This document shows, piece by piece, positions 17,638-27,969 of a stretch of DNA of 64,000 nucleotides. The notes beneath the pieces were generated by a model. That model worked only from the letters and a program-made list of their open reading frames with translations. It searched no databases and was not told the DNA's origin. The stretch is from Nocardioides piscis (GTDB taxonomy: Bacteria; Actinomycetota; Actinomycetes; Propionibacteriales; Nocardioidaceae), in assembly GCF_011300215.1 (NCBI RefSeq), contig NZ_CP049866.1:2294001-2358000 (forward strand), in the 5' to 3' direction. Every line of letters starts with the position of its first letter. The first letter of the stretch is position 1. A program made the translations under genes and the position numbers.

Positions 17638-19575
17638 TCACTCCTCGACGCGACGGAACCACACTGTCGCCAGCGGCGGGACGACGATGTCGGCATGCGC
17701 CGGCTGCCCGTGGTGTGCGCCCTCGACGGCCGTCACCGATCCCAGGTTGCCGACCCCGGAGCCGGTGTAGGCATCGGAGTCGGTGTTGAGGACTTCTTCC
17801 CACGTCCCCGCCGTCGGCAGGCCCAGTCGCAGGCCCTCGTGCGGCGTCGCGGCGAAGTTGGCCACGCACACGACGTCCGGCTCGCCAGGAGCGCGACGGA
17901 TGAAGGAGAAGACGTTGCGGCCGGCGTCGTTGGCGTCGATCCACTGGAAGCCGTCGTCCGCGCGGTCCCGGGCCCACAGGGCGCCCGAGGTGGTGTAGGC
18001 GTGGTTCATGTCGCGCACCATCGCGTGCACGCCGGCGTGCTCGGGGTGCTCCAGCAGCCACCAGTCCAGCTCCCTGGACTCCGCCCACTCCGACTCCTGG
18101 CCGAACTCACAACCCATGAACAAGAGCTGCTTTCCGGGGTGTGCCCACATGAAGGCGAGGTAGGCGCGCAGGTTGGCGAGCTGCTGCCAGCGGTCACCCG
18201 GCATCTTGCGCAGCAACGAGCCCTTGCCGTGGACGACCTCGTCGTGGCTGATCGGCAGGACGTAGTTCTCGGTGAAGGCATAGACGAGGGAGAAGGTCAT
18301 CTGCCCGTGGTGGTGGGCGCGATAGACGGGGTCCTTGGCGGCATAGCCCAAGGAGTCGTGCATCCAGCCCATGTTCCACTTCAGGTCGAACCCGAGGCCG
18401 CCCTGCGACGTGGGAGCGGTCACCCCCGGCCAGGCGGTGGACTCCTCGGCGACCGTGACGATGCCCGGCACCCGCTTGTGCACGGTGGCGTTCATCTCCT
18501 GGAGGAACTGGACGGCCTCGAGGTTCTCGCGCCCGCCGTGCTTGTTGGGCGCCCATTCGCCGTGCTCGCGGCCGTAGTCGAGATAGAGCATCGAAGCGAC
18601 GCCGTCCACGCGCAGCCCGTCGGCGTGGAACTCCTCGAGCCAGTAGACCGCGTTGGCATAGAGGAAGTTGCGCACCTCGTTGCGGCCGAAGTTGAAGATG
18701 TGGGAGCCCCACTCCTTGTGCCACCCCCGCTGCGGATTGGGGTCCTCGTAGAGCGGCGTGCCGTCGAAGCGCGCCAGCGCCCACTCGTCGGTCGCGAAGT
18801 GACCGGGCACCCAGTCGAGGATCACCCCGATGCCGGCCTGGTGGAGCCGGTCGATCAGCACCTTGAGGCCGTCCGGGTCGCCGAAGCGCGCGTCGGGAGC
18901 GAAGTAGGACGTCACGTGATAGCCCCACGAGCCGCCGAACGGGTGCTGCATGACCGGCATCAGCTCGACGTGGGTGAAGCCCAGGTCGGTGAGGTAGGGC
19001 ACGAGCGAGTCGGCCATCTCGTGCCAGTCGTAGAGGTCGCCGCTGTAGTGCTTGCGCCAGGAGGCGAGGTGCAGCTCGTAGGTCGCCATCGGTTCGTCGA
19101 CGGGTGACTTGTGCTGCCGCTGGGCGAGCCACTCCTCGTCGTTCCACTCATAGGTGGAGTCCCAGACGATCGAGGCCGAGCTCGGCGGCTTCTCGGCATA
19201 GCGCGCCATCGGGTCGGCCCGGTCGACCCAGGCCCCGTCGGCGCAACGCAGGCGATACTTGTAGTGCGAGCCGACCTGCGCCTCGGGCACGACGACGCTC
19301 CAGATCCCTGACTCCTCGATCCGCGCCATCGGGTGCTTCGAGCCGTCCCAGCCGGACCAGTCCCCGGTGACCTGGACCTCGAGCGCGTTGGGAGCCCAGA
19401 CGCTGAAGGTGACGCCATCCTCGCCGACCTGGGCGCCCAGGACCCGCCACAGCTCCTCGTGCCGGCCTTCGTGGATCAGGTGGATGTCGAGCGCGCCGAG
19501 GGCGTCGGTCGGGCTGGTGCTCGTGGTCGGGGTGGTGCTCGTGGTCGGGCTGGTGCTCGTGGTCGGGGTGGTCAT
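17638..19575 (-). CDS. glgB: 1,4-alpha-glucan branching enzyme
   Basis: A 645-residue GH13 enzyme that forms alpha-1,6 branches in glycogen. It has a CBM48 domain (VTFSVWAPNALEVQVTGDW, ~50-130) and a (beta/alpha)8 barrel with DGLRVDGVASMLYLDY (catalytic Asp), IVTVAEESTAW (catalytic Glu) and LPISHDEVVHGK. The C-terminal beta domain ends VWFRRVEE. Residues 2-25 are a Thr/Ser/Pro stretch coded by 18-base tandem repeats instead of the extra N-terminal domain of longer homologues. The ATG overlaps the mak stop (ATGA). It is the last gene of the glgE-treS-mak-glgB operon and supplies branches that GlgE extends. Confidence 0.95.
   Translation of the reverse strand: MTTPTTSTSPTTSTTPTTSTSPTDALGALDIHLIHEGRHEELWRVLGAQVGEDGVTFSVWAPNALEVQVTGDWSGWDGSKHPMARIEESGIWSVVVPEAQVGSHYKYRLRCADGAWVDRADPMARYAEKPPSSASIVWDSTYEWNDEEWLAQRQHKSPVDEPMATYELHLASWRKHYSGDLYDWHEMADSLVPYLTDLGFTHVELMPVMQHPFGGSWGYHVTSYFAPDARFGDPDGLKVLIDRLHQAGIGVILDWVPGHFATDEWALARFDGTPLYEDPNPQRGWHKEWGSHIFNFGRNEVRNFLYANAVYWLEEFHADGLRVDGVASMLYLDYGREHGEWAPNKHGGRENLEAVQFLQEMNATVHKRVPGIVTVAEESTAWPGVTAPTSQGGLGFDLKWNMGWMHDSLGYAAKDPVYRAHHHGQMTFSLVYAFTENYVLPISHDEVVHGKGSLLRKMPGDRWQQLANLRAYLAFMWAHPGKQLLFMGCEFGQESEWAESRELDWWLLEHPEHAGVHAMVRDMNHAYTTSGALWARDRADDGFQWIDANDAGRNVFSFIRRAPGEPDVVCVANFAATPHEGLRLGLPTAGTWEEVLNTDSDAYTGSGVGNLGSVTAVEGAHHGQPAHADIVVPPLATVWFRRVEE
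19514..19567 (-). repeat. 18-base tandem repeat coding the GlgB N-terminus
   Basis: Three full copies of an 18-base unit (19514-19531, 19532-19549, 19550-19567), alternating C or G at the first base, plus a partial fourth running into the glgB start. They encode Thr/Ser/Pro residues in frame. Confidence 0.9.
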
Positions 19576-20990
19576 GGCGTCTCCGTCCGGTTGTCGGCCA
19601 GCCGGCTGATGGCCTCCAGCGGGATGTCGACCCACGTCGGACGGTTGCGGGCCTCGTAGACCGTCTCGTAGACGGCCTTGTCGGCCGTGTAGGCCGCCAG
19701 CAGGGTCTGCTGGGCGTCGGTGAGCTCGCCATCGGCATACGCCGTGACGAAGGCCGCGCCGTTGCGCGCAGACCACTCCGCGGCGCGATAGGCCAGCTGC
19801 TCCTGTGTGTCCTCGTGGACCGCGTCGGCCGCCTGGCCGGTCATCATCACCGCGCGGGGGGCGTAGTCGAGGGAGCGCAGCATCCCGGCCACGTCGCGCC
19901 ACGGCGAGTCGGGCAGGAGGCGCTCGGCGAGCGGCTTGGCAGGTTCGCCCTCGAAGTCGACGATCTTCCAGCCCCTGACCGTGCGCAGCGTCTGGCCGAG
20001 GTGGAGGTCGCCGTGGATCTGCTGGACCTCGAGCTCGTCGAGCCCGGCGAGTGCGGCGTAGGTGTGCTCCAGGGCGTCGGCGTGCTCGGCAAGCGCCGGC
20101 ACGACCTCGATCGCAGCCCTGAGGCGCCCGCGCATCGCGTCGGCCAGGTCCGCCACGTCGTCGCCCGTCAGCACGTCGACGGGGAAGTGCTCGGCCAGCG
20201 TGGTGTGGGTCTCGGCCAGCGCCCGCCCCAGACGGGTCGCCTCGCCGGCGAAGTCACCGCCGACCTCCTCGGCGTGCAGGTCGGCCTCGGAGAACAGGTC
20301 GCGCACGCTCGCGAGGGCGAGCTCCCAACCGTCGGTGGCGGTGCGCAGGAACTGCTGGAGCATGGCGAGCTGGATCGTGGAGTCGGTCTCCTCGTCGACG
20401 ACGTCGAGCCAGCCGTAGAGCGCGGCCACGTGGTCGGAGCCGGCGCGCGTCAGGACCTCGTGGATCGAGACGTCCGGGTTGACGCCGGGCGTGACCTTGC
20501 GGAAGACCTTCATCAGCGAGTCCTCACCGAAGAGGACCGAGGAGTTGGACTGCTCGCCGGAGAACAGCGTGGAGTGGGCCTCGGTGTCGAGCTCGTGCCC
20601 GGCCACCCGGTGGAAGGCGAGATCGTCGGCGGTGACCTTGCCGTCCGCGGCGGCCGCGAAGGCCTGGAGCCACAGCGACATCGCCTCGCGGTCGTGCAGC
20701 GCGTCGTAGGCGTGGACCTCTCCGAGCCCCGGCTCGTCGAGCATGCCGATGAAGGCGTGCTCGAGGCGCTCCTGGGAGTCGGGATAGAGGGCCAGCGGGA
20801 CCTGGTAGTGCTCCTGGTCGCCGTCGGCGTAGGAGATCTCCACCAGCTCGATCACGGCGGTGAGCTCGGGCGTCGAGTGCGGCAACGTGCCCACCCGGCG
20901 GATCTCTCCGAGCGTCCACTCGCGACCCTTGCCGCCGAACCAGCGGGCGCTGTCGATGTAGTGCTTCAGGCCGGTGTGCATGTCGTTCAT
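19572..20990 (-). CDS. mak: Maltokinase (Mak/Pep2)
   Basis: A 472-residue kinase that phosphorylates maltose to maltose 1-phosphate with ATP. The N-terminal cap has [20 protein letters not shown]. The aminoglycoside-kinase-like core has [20 protein letters not shown], then the catalytic loop [14 protein letters not shown] and the metal-binding [18 protein letters not shown] 20990 was chosen because it overlaps the treS stop (ATGA). It is encoded separately here, whereas some actinobacteria fuse it to TreS. It links TreS (maltose supply) to GlgE (maltose 1-phosphate use). Confidence 0.93.
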   Translation of the reverse strand: MNDMHTGLKHYIDSARWFGGKGREWTLGEIRRVGTLPHSTPELTAVIELVEISYADGDQEHYQVPLALYPDSQERLEHAFIGMLDEPGLGEVHAYDALHDREAMSLWLQAFAAAADGKVTADDLAFHRVAGHELDTEAHSTLFSGEQSNSSVLFGEDSLMKVFRKVTPGVNPDVSIHEVLTRAGSDHVAALYGWLDVVDEETDSTIQLAMLQQFLRTATDGWELALASVRDLFSEADLHAEEVGGDFAGEATRLGRALAETHTTLAEHFPVDVLTGDDVADLADAMRGRLRAAIEVVPALAEHADALEHTYAALAGLDELEVQQIHGDLHLGQTLRTVRGWKIVDFEGEPAKPLAERLLPDSPWRDVAGMLRSLDYAPRAVMMTGQAADAVHEDTQEQLAYRAAEWSARNGAAFVTAYADGELTDAQQTLLAAYTADKAVYETVYEARNRPTWVDIPLEAISRLADNRTETP

Positions 20991-22681
20991 GCGTGACCCT
21001 CCTCGTCGCGCTGCGACTCGACGAGCCGCAGCCAGTAGAAGCCGTAACCACCCAGGGTCATCAGGTAGGGCAGCTCGCCGATGGCGGGGAACGGCACTCC
21101 TCCGATCAGCTCGATCGGAACCATGCCCTCCCACTGCCGCAGGTCCAGCTCGATCGGCTGGGGGAACCGCGAGAGGTTGTTGATGCACAAGATGACGTCG
21201 CGGTTGCCGTCGCCGAGGTCGTGCTCGCGAACGTAGGACAGGACGCTCGGGTTGGAGCCGCCGAGGTCGGTGAAGGTGCCCAGGCCGAAGGCGGGGTGTC
21301 GCCGGCGCGCGTGCACGAGGCGGCGGGTCCAGTGCAGCAGCGAGGAGGAGTTCTCCATCTGCGCCTCGACGTTGACCGACTGATAGCCGTAGACGGGGTC
21401 CTGGATGGCAGGCAGGTGCAGCCGCCCGGGAGTGGCGGAGGAGAAGCCCGCGTTGCGGTCGGGCGTCCACTGCATCGGGGTCCGTACGCCATCGCGGTCG
21501 CCGAGCCAGATGTTGTCGCCCATCCCGATCTCGTCGCCGTAGTAGAGGACCGGCGAGCCCGGTAGCGAGAGGAGCAGTGCGGTGAACAGCTCCATCCGGT
21601 TGACGTCGTTGTCGAGCAGCGGCGCGAGCCGGCGCCGGATGCCGATGTTGGCCTTCATCCGTGGGTCCTGGGCGTACTCGTCCCACATGTAGTCGCGGTC
21701 CTCGTCGGTGACCATCTCGAGCGTCAGCTCGTCGTGGTTGCGCAGGAAGATGCCCCACTGGCAGCCCTCGGGGATGGCCGGCGTCTGCTCCATGATCTCC
21801 GAGATCGGGAAGCGCGACTCGCGCCGCACCGCCATGAAGATGCGCGGCATGACGGGGAAGTGGAAGGCCATGTGGCACTCGTCGCCACCGACGGCCGGGT
21901 CACCGAAATACTCCACCACATCAGCAGGCCACTGGTTGGCCTCGCACAGCAACACCCTTCCGGGGTAGTTGTCGTCGACGAAGCGGCGGACCTTGCGCAG
22001 GAACTCGTGCGTCTCGGGCAGGTTCTCGCCGTTGGTGCCGGGACGCTCGTAGAGATAGGGCACCGCGTCGAGGCGGAACCCGTCCAGGCCCATGTCGAGC
22101 CAGAAGGCCATCGCCTCCAGCATGGCGTCGTGGACCTTGGGGTTGTCGAAGTTGAGGTCGGGCTGGTGGTGGAAGAACCGGTGCCAGAAGTACTGCTGAC
22201 GAACCGGGTCCCACGTCCAGTTCGACGGCTCGGTGTCGACGAAGATGACCCGGGCCTCTTCATAGAGCTCGTCGGTGTCGGACCAGACGTAGAAGTCGCC
22301 GAAGGGGCCGTCGGGGTCCTCCCGACTGGCCTGGAACCACGGGTGGGCGTCCGAGGTGTGGTTCATGACGAAGTCGATGATCACCCTGATGTCGCGCTTG
22401 TGGCACTCGTCGAGGAACTCGTGGAAGTCCTCCGTCGTCCCGCACTCGGGGAGGATGCCGTTGTAGTCGGCGACGTCGTAGCCGCCGTCGCGCAGCGGCG
22501 AGGTGAAGAACGGCGGGACCCACAGGCAGTCGACGCCGAGCCACTGCAGGTAGTCGAGCTTCTCGATCAGGCCCTTGAAGTCTCCGGTGCCGTCGCCGTT
22601 GGAGTCACGGAAGGACCGGACGAGGACCTCGTAGAAGACGGCAGTGCGGAACCATTCGGGCTGGGTGTTGTCGATCGTCAA
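20987..22681 (-). CDS. treS: Maltose alpha-D-glucosyltransferase / trehalose synthase
   Basis: A 564-residue GH13 isomerase interconverting trehalose and maltose. Motifs are [15 protein letters not shown] at the start, [34 protein letters not shown] (nucleophile Asp), [16 protein letters not shown] (acid/base Glu) and [13 protein letters not shown]. The start is TTG at 22681, overlapping the glgE stop (TTGA) with AGGAG seven bases upstream. No better ATG or GTG lies before the conserved [10 protein letters not shown]. The length is typical, with no fused maltokinase. It is the second gene of the GlgE operon. Confidence 0.93.
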   Translation of the reverse strand: MTIDNTQPEWFRTAVFYEVLVRSFRDSNGDGTGDFKGLIEKLDYLQWLGVDCLWVPPFFTSPLRDGGYDVADYNGILPECGTTEDFHEFLDECHKRDIRVIIDFVMNHTSDAHPWFQASREDPDGPFGDFYVWSDTDELYEEARVIFVDTEPSNWTWDPVRQQYFWHRFFHHQPDLNFDNPKVHDAMLEAMAFWLDMGLDGFRLDAVPYLYERPGTNGENLPETHEFLRKVRRFVDDNYPGRVLLCEANQWPADVVEYFGDPAVGGDECHMAFHFPVMPRIFMAVRRESRFPISEIMEQTPAIPEGCQWGIFLRNHDELTLEMVTDEDRDYMWDEYAQDPRMKANIGIRRRLAPLLDNDVNRMELFTALLLSLPGSPVLYYGDEIGMGDNIWLGDRDGVRTPMQWTPDRNAGFSSATPGRLHLPAIQDPVYGYQSVNVEAQMENSSSLLHWTRRLVHARRRHPAFGLGTFTDLGGSNPSVLSYVREHDLGDGNRDVILCINNLSRFPQPIELDLRQWEGMVPIELIGGVPFPAIGELPYLMTLGGYGFYWLRLVESQRDEEGHA

Positions 22682-24660
22682 CGGGGGCTCCTGACCGTGA
22701 GGACGTGGGCGGGCTCGTGGCCGGGGTCGAGACGAACGTAGCTGTGGGTGCTCCAGCTCCAGTCGTCGCCGGTGATCTCGTCGTGGACGACGAAGGAGTC
22801 GTGCCAGTCCAGACCGAGGGCGGGCATGTCGAGGTGGACCATGGTCTCCCGCGTGGCGTGCGGGTCGAGGTTGACCACCACGATCACCGTGTCAGCGTCC
22901 GGACCGTCGCCGTCGCGCTTGGAGAAGGCGATGACGTTGTCGTCGTCGGTCTCGTGGATGGTGATGTTGCGGAGCAGCTGCAGGGCCCGGTGCTGGCGAC
23001 GGAGCCTGTTCAACCTGGTGATGTACGGCGCCAGCGTGCGACCGTCAGCGTCCGCCTTCTCCCAGTCACGGATGCGGATCTGGTACTTCTCCGAGTCGAG
23101 GTATTCCTCCGACCCGGGCCGGACCGCCACGTGCTCGAACAGCTCGTAGCCGGCATACACGCCCCAGCTGGGGGACCCGCACGCCGCCAGGACCGCCCGG
23201 ATCTTGAAGGCCGCCGGACCGCCGTACTGGAGGTAGGCGTGGAGGATGTCGGGGGTGTTGACGAAGAAGTTGGGCCGCATCAGGTGGTCGGACTCGGTCG
23301 CCAGCTCGGTGAAGTAGGACGCCAGCTCCTGCTTGGTGGTGCGCCAGGTGAAGTAGGTGTAGCTCTGGTGATAGCCGATGGCGCCGAGGCCGTGCATCAT
23401 CGCCGGGCGGGTGAACGCCTCGGACAGGAAGATCACGTCGGGGTCGGTGCGACGGACCTCCTTCAGCAACCACTCCCAGAAGGCGAGGGGCTTGGTGTGG
23501 GGGTTGTCCACACGGAAGATCCGCACGCCGTGCGACATCCAGTGGCGCACGATCCGCAGCACCTCGCGGCAGATGCCGGGAGCGTCGTTGTCGAAGTTGA
23601 TCGGATAGATGTCCTGATACTTCTTCGGCGGGTTCTCGGCGTAGGCGATGGTTCCGTCGGCGCGGGTGGTGAAGAACTGCGGGTGACTCGTCACCCACGG
23701 GTGGTCGGGCGCGGCCTGCAGGGCGAGGTCGAGGGCGACCTCGAGGTCGAGCGACCTGGCCCGCGCGACGAAGGCGTCGAAGTCGGCGAAGGTGCCGAGA
23801 TCGGGGTGGATGGCGTCGTGGCCGCCGTCCTTGCTGCCGATCGCCCACGGCGAGCCGGGGTCGTCGGGTCCGGGCGTGAGGGTGTTGTTGGGGCCCTTGC
23901 GGTTGACCTCGCCGATGGGGTGGATGGGCGGCAGGTAGATGACGTCGAAGCCCATCTCGGCCACCGCGTCCAGCCGCTTCGCCGCTGTCTGGAACGTCCC
24001 GGTCGTGACCTTGCCGGTCTTCTCGTCCCTGGTCGCGCCTTCCGAGCGAGGGAAGAACTCGTACCATGAGCCGAACAGGGCGCGGTCGCGGTCGGCATAC
24101 AGCGGGTAGGGGCCCTCGACGCTCAGCAGCTCGCGCAGCGGGTGGCTGGTCATGACCGCCTCGAGCTCCGGGCTCTGCAGCACGGCCAGGCGCGCCTCCA
24201 CCGGTCGGTCGGTGTCGGCGGCGGCTGCTGCCGCCCCGTCGATCACGCGTTGCTGCGCGGCGTCGAGACCGCCTCCGGCCCGAACGCGGTCGAGGAGCAG
24301 CCGCGCCTCGGTGAACATCAGCTCGACGTCGACCCCCGCCGGGATCTTGATCCCGGCGTCATGGGCCCACGTGGCCAGCGGGTCGGACCAGGCATGGATC
24401 TCGAAGCTCCAGGCGCCCTCGACGTCCGGGGTCACCCAGGCCTCGTAGAGGTCCGGCACGTCGGGTCGGGTCGACATCCGCACCGGGGGACGACGTACGC
24501 CGGCGGGGTCGATGAGCACCGCCTCGGCGCCGAGCTGGTCGTGGCCCTCGCGGAAGACGGAGGCTCGTAGGGGAATGGGCTCACCGATCGTCGCCTTCGC
24601 CGACTGCCGGCCGAGGTCGACGACGGGGGAGACGTCCATGACAGGGATGCGACCAACCAT
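22678..24660 (-). CDS. glgE: Alpha-1,4-glucan:maltose-1-phosphate maltosyltransferase
   Basis: A 660-residue GH13_3 enzyme that adds maltose from maltose 1-phosphate to glycogen. The N-terminal immunoglobulin-like domain has [18 protein letters not shown]. The barrel has [36 protein letters not shown] (nucleophile Asp), [15 protein letters not shown] (acid/base Glu) and [18 protein letters not shown] 24660 ([13 protein letters not shown]) aligns with the usual N-terminus. It is first in the operon and divergent from glgP across 156 bases. That gap holds a TTGCAA palindrome at 24690-24695 but no clear operator. Confidence 0.95.
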   Translation of the reverse strand: MVGRIPVMDVSPVVDLGRQSAKATIGEPIPLRASVFREGHDQLGAEAVLIDPAGVRRPPVRMSTRPDVPDLYEAWVTPDVEGAWSFEIHAWSDPLATWAHDAGIKIPAGVDVELMFTEARLLLDRVRAGGGLDAAQQRVIDGAAAAAADTDRPVEARLAVLQSPELEAVMTSHPLRELLSVEGPYPLYADRDRALFGSWYEFFPRSEGATRDEKTGKVTTGTFQTAAKRLDAVAEMGFDVIYLPPIHPIGEVNRKGPNNTLTPGPDDPGSPWAIGSKDGGHDAIHPDLGTFADFDAFVARARSLDLEVALDLALQAAPDHPWVTSHPQFFTTRADGTIAYAENPPKKYQDIYPINFDNDAPGICREVLRIVRHWMSHGVRIFRVDNPHTKPLAFWEWLLKEVRRTDPDVIFLSEAFTRPAMMHGLGAIGYHQSYTYFTWRTTKQELASYFTELATESDHLMRPNFFVNTPDILHAYLQYGGPAAFKIRAVLAACGSPSWGVYAGYELFEHVAVRPGSEEYLDSEKYQIRIRDWEKADADGRTLAPYITRLNRLRRQHRALQLLRNITIHETDDDNVIAFSKRDGDGPDADTVIVVVNLDPHATRETMVHLDMPALGLDWHDSFVVHDEITGDDWSWSTHSYVRLDPGHEPAHVLTVRSPR

Positions 24661-24802
24661 GCGTCCACACTTGCGACTCGGCCGGTCGGTTGCAAGCCGG
24701 GGCCGCCCAGAGGCCCCCTAGGGATGGGGTGGCGCCCGCCGTGGGAGCGCCGTCGATCGAGCTTGTGGTGGCCCACGCCTTGGATCGATCAAACTGATGC
24801 CC

Positions 24803-24808
24803 TAACGT
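24803..24808 (+). promoter_or_regulatory. -10 box, leaderless start of glgP
   Basis: TAACGT lies eight bases before GTG 24817, in the gap divergent from glgE. Confidence 0.45.
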
Positions 24809-24816
24809 CGGGAGAC

Positions 24817-27399
24817 GTGCGAGCAATTCGACGAATCAACGTCCGTCCCGTCCTCCCCGACGCCTTGTCGGGCCTCACGGCCCTGGCCGGCAACCTGCGG
24901 TGGTCCTGGCACCCGGAGACCCAGGACGTCTTCGCGGCCATCGACCAGCGGGTGTGGACCGAGGTCGGGCACGACCCGCTCGCCCTGCTCGGTGCGGTCG
25001 GTCGCCAACGGCTCGACGAGCTGGCGGGCGACCAGGAGTTCCTCGCGCAGCTCCGCACGGCCGAGGAGTCCCTCCAGCACTACCTGACCGGCGAGCGCTG
25101 GCACGCCCGCAGGGCGGGCGACGACGCTCCCAGGTCCATCGCCTACTTCTCTCCCGAGTACGGCATCACCGCCGTGCTGCCGCAGTACTCCGGCGGCCTG
25201 GGGATCCTCGCCGGCGACCACCTCAAGGCTGCGTCCGACCTCGGCATCCCGGTCGTGGGGTCGGGCTGTTCTATCGGCACGGCTACTTCAAGCAGTCGCT
25301 GTCGCGCGACGGCTGGCAGCAGGAGACCTATCCCGTCCTCGATCCCGACGAGCTCCCCCTCCAGCTCCTGCGTGAGGCCGACGGGTCGCGCGCCACTGTC
25401 GCGATCGCCATGCCGGGCGGACCAGACCTGCTCGCCCGCATCTTCGTCGCCGACGTGGGCCGCGTCCCGCTGCTGCTCCTCGACTCCGACATCGAGGAGA
25501 ACCCGCAGTACTACCGCGACGTGACGGACCGGCTGTATGGCGGGAACTCCGAGCACCGCCTGCGCCAGGAGCTGCTCCTCGGGGTGGGCGGGGTGCGGGC
25601 GCTGCGTGTCCACGCGAGGATCACCGGCGCCCCCGCCCCGAGGTCTTCCACACCAACGAGGGCCACGCCGGATTCCTGGGGATCGAGCGGATCCGCGAGC
25701 TCACCGTCGCCGAGGGCGGGCCCGGTCTCGACTTCGACACCGCCCTGGAGGTCTCGCGCGCCGGCACGGTCTTCACCACCCACACCCCGGTCCCCGCCGG
25801 CATCGACCGGTTCCCGCGTGACCTGGTCCAGCAGTACTTCGGCGGCGAGGCCTCACCGACGCCAGGAGTTCCCGCCGATCGCGTCCTGGCGCTGGGGGCC
25901 GAGGACTACGAGGGCGGTGACCCGGGCGTCTTCAACATGGCCGTCATGGGCTTCCGCCTGGCGCAGCGGGCCAACGGCGTCTCCCAGCTGCACGGACACG
26001 TCAGCCGGGGATGTTCAACGGTCTCTGGCCGGCCTTCGACGAGGCCGAGGTGCCGATCGGCTCGATCACCAACGGTGTCCACGGTCCGAGCTGGATCGCC
26101 CGCGAGGTGGTCGAGCTGGCTCGCGAGCTCGGCGGCGACGTCGACGGCGACGACACCGACGAGCTGTGGCCGCTCGTCGACCGCATCGACGACAAGCGGC
26201 TGTGGGAGCTCAAGCGGATGCTGCGCTCCCGGCTCGTCGAGGACGCTCGCACCCGACTGGCTAAGTCGTCGGCCGAGCGCGGCTTCGCGCGCGCAGAGCT
26301 GGCCTGGACCGAGACAGCCCTCGACCCTGACGTGTTGACGATCGGGTTCGCCCGTCGGGTGCCGTCCTACAAGCGGCTCACGCTGATGCTGCGCGACCCG
26401 GCGCGGCTCAAGCGGCTGCTCCTCGACCCCGACCGGCCGATCCAGCTGGTCATCGCGGGCAAGTCGCACCCGGCCGACGACGGCGGCAAGAAGCTGATCC
26501 AGGAGATGGTCCGCTTCGCCGACGACCCCGAGCTCCGCGGCCGGATCGTCTATCTGCCCAACTACGACATCGCGATGGCCCAGCCGCTCTACCCCGGCTG
26601 CGACGTCTGGCTCAACAACCCGCTGCGGCCCTACGAGGCGTGCGGCACCTCCGGCATGAAGGCAGCCCTGAACGGCGGGCTGAACCTCTCGATCCTCGAC
26701 GGCTGGTGGGACGAGTGGTTCGACGGCAACAACGGCTGGGCGATCCCGTCTGCCGACGGGATCGACTCCGTCGAGCGCCGAGACGACCTCGAGGCCGACG
26801 CGCTCTACGACCTGATCGAGAACGAGGTCGCCCCCCGCTTCTACGACGTCGACGCCGACGGCGTGCCCACCCGCTGGCTGGAGATGGTCCGCCACACCCT
26901 CAAGTCGCTCGGCCCCAAGGTGCTCGCCACCCGGCAGGTGCGCGACTACGTCCGCGAGCTCTACACGCCGGCGGCGCGCACGGCGCGGACGCTCAACTCC
27001 GACTACGCCGGAGCGCGCGAGCTCTCCGAGTGGAAGCAGCGCGTCCGCTCGGCGTGGTCGGGTGTCCGCGTCGAGCACGTCGAGTCGGCCGGCGTGGGTG
27101 ACGCCGCCGAGGTCGGTGCCACCATCGACGTACACGCCTTCGTCGCCCTCGGGGAGCTCGGTGTCGACGACGTCGAGGTGCAGGTGGTGCACGGGTGCGC
27201 GGGCCCGGAGGACCAGCTGCTCGACACCGCGACCTCGGTGATGGACGTGAGTGAGTCCTATGAGGACGGACGCCACCGGTTCGACGTCTCCGTGCCCCTC
27301 GACCGGTCGGGCGCGTTCGGCTACACCGTGCGGGTCGTGCCGCGCAACGCCGCGCTGGCGTCGGTCTCGGAGATGGGCCTGGTCGCGATCCCGGCATAG
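24817..27399 (+). CDS. glgP: Alpha-glucan (glycogen) phosphorylase, three frameshifts (probable base-call errors)
   Basis: Releases glucose 1-phosphate from alpha-glucan with pyridoxal phosphate. The gene reads in four blocks: 24817-25260 (SIAYFSPEYGITAVLPQYSG), 25261-25639 (VGLFYRHGYFKQSLSRDGWQ), 25640-26010 (EVFHTNEGHAGFLGIERIRE) and 26011-27399 (MFNGLWPAFDEAEVPIGSIT, then the PLP region PYEACGTSGMKAALNGGLNL). Each junction is a run of exactly four G or C (25257-25260, 25636-25639, 26007-26010), and one extra base at each gives a continuous 861-residue protein of the alpha-glucan phosphorylase subfamily. The GTG at 24817 is eight bases after TAACGT. It is divergent from the glgE operon and degrades the polymer that operon makes. 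Confidence 0.9.
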
Positions 27400-27439
27400 G
27401 GCCCCGTCCACTGACTCGACCCCGTGCCGTGTCCGGGGC

Positions 27440-27910
27440 CTACTGCGCGCCGGCGAACCCGACCTGGCGCCACGCCTCGTAGGTCACCACGGCCGCAGAG
27501 TTGGACAGGTTCAACGACCTGGGGCCCTGCACCATCGGGATCCGGAGCCGTTCGGTGACCCGGGCGTCGCCCAGCACGTCGGCGGGCAGGCCGGTCGGCT
27601 CAGGGCCGAAGAGCAACACGTCGCCCGGCCTGAACGCGATGTCGATGTACCAGCGCTCGGCGTGGGCCGTGAAGGCGAAGACCCTCGAACCGGCCAACGC
27701 CGGGCTGCCCAGCGCGGTGTCGAGATCGGGGTGCACCACGACCGAGGCCAGGTCGTGGTAGTCCAGGCCCGCACGCCTCAGCTGCGGTTCGGAGAGATCG
27801 AAACCGAGTGGTTCGACGAGGTGGAGGGTGGCTCCCGTGCCTGCCACCATTCGGATCGCATTGCCCGTGTTGGGGGGGATCCGGGGTTCGAGGAACATCA
27901 CGTGGAACAC
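27440..27910 (-). CDS. trmL: tRNA (cytidine(34)-2'-O)-methyltransferase, SPOUT family
   Basis: A 156-residue SPOUT methyltransferase. It starts VFHVMFLEPRIPPNTGNAIR, the TrmL signature, and contains the knot motifs LLFGPEPTGLP and IPMVQGPRSLNLSNSAAVV. TrmL 2'-O-methylates the wobble base of certain leucine tRNAs, based on characterised bacterial homologues. GTG 27910 was chosen because conserved sequence begins there and GATAGT lies seven bases upstream. It is convergent with glgP and has no functional link to it. Confidence 0.9.
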   Translation of the reverse strand: MFHVMFLEPRIPPNTGNAIRMVAGTGATLHLVEPLGFDLSEPQLRRAGLDYHDLASVVVHPDLDTALGSPALAGSRVFAFTAHAERWYIDIAFRPGDVLLFGPEPTGLPADVLGDARVTERLRIPMVQGPRSLNLSNSAAVVTYEAWRQVGFAGAQ

Positions 27911-27917
27911 GCCTGAG

Positions 27918-27923
27918 ACTATC
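27918..27923 (-). promoter_or_regulatory. -10 box, leaderless start of trmL
   Basis: GATAGT on the minus strand, seven bases before GTG 27910. Confidence 0.45.
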
Positions 27924-27969
27924 GCGGAGCGAATGGCCCAGCGCTGAGGCCACGAGGGTCGGGGTGCGA

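Noticed and set aside
19514..19567. Short CRISPR-like array
   Set aside because: Units are contiguous without spacers and are translated as part of GlgB.
7154..25639. Programmed ribosomal frameshifting as the reason for split genes
   Set aside because: No slippery heptamer, downstream pseudoknot or shared context was found, and the affected families are not known to use recoding; the common factor is a G4/C4 run.
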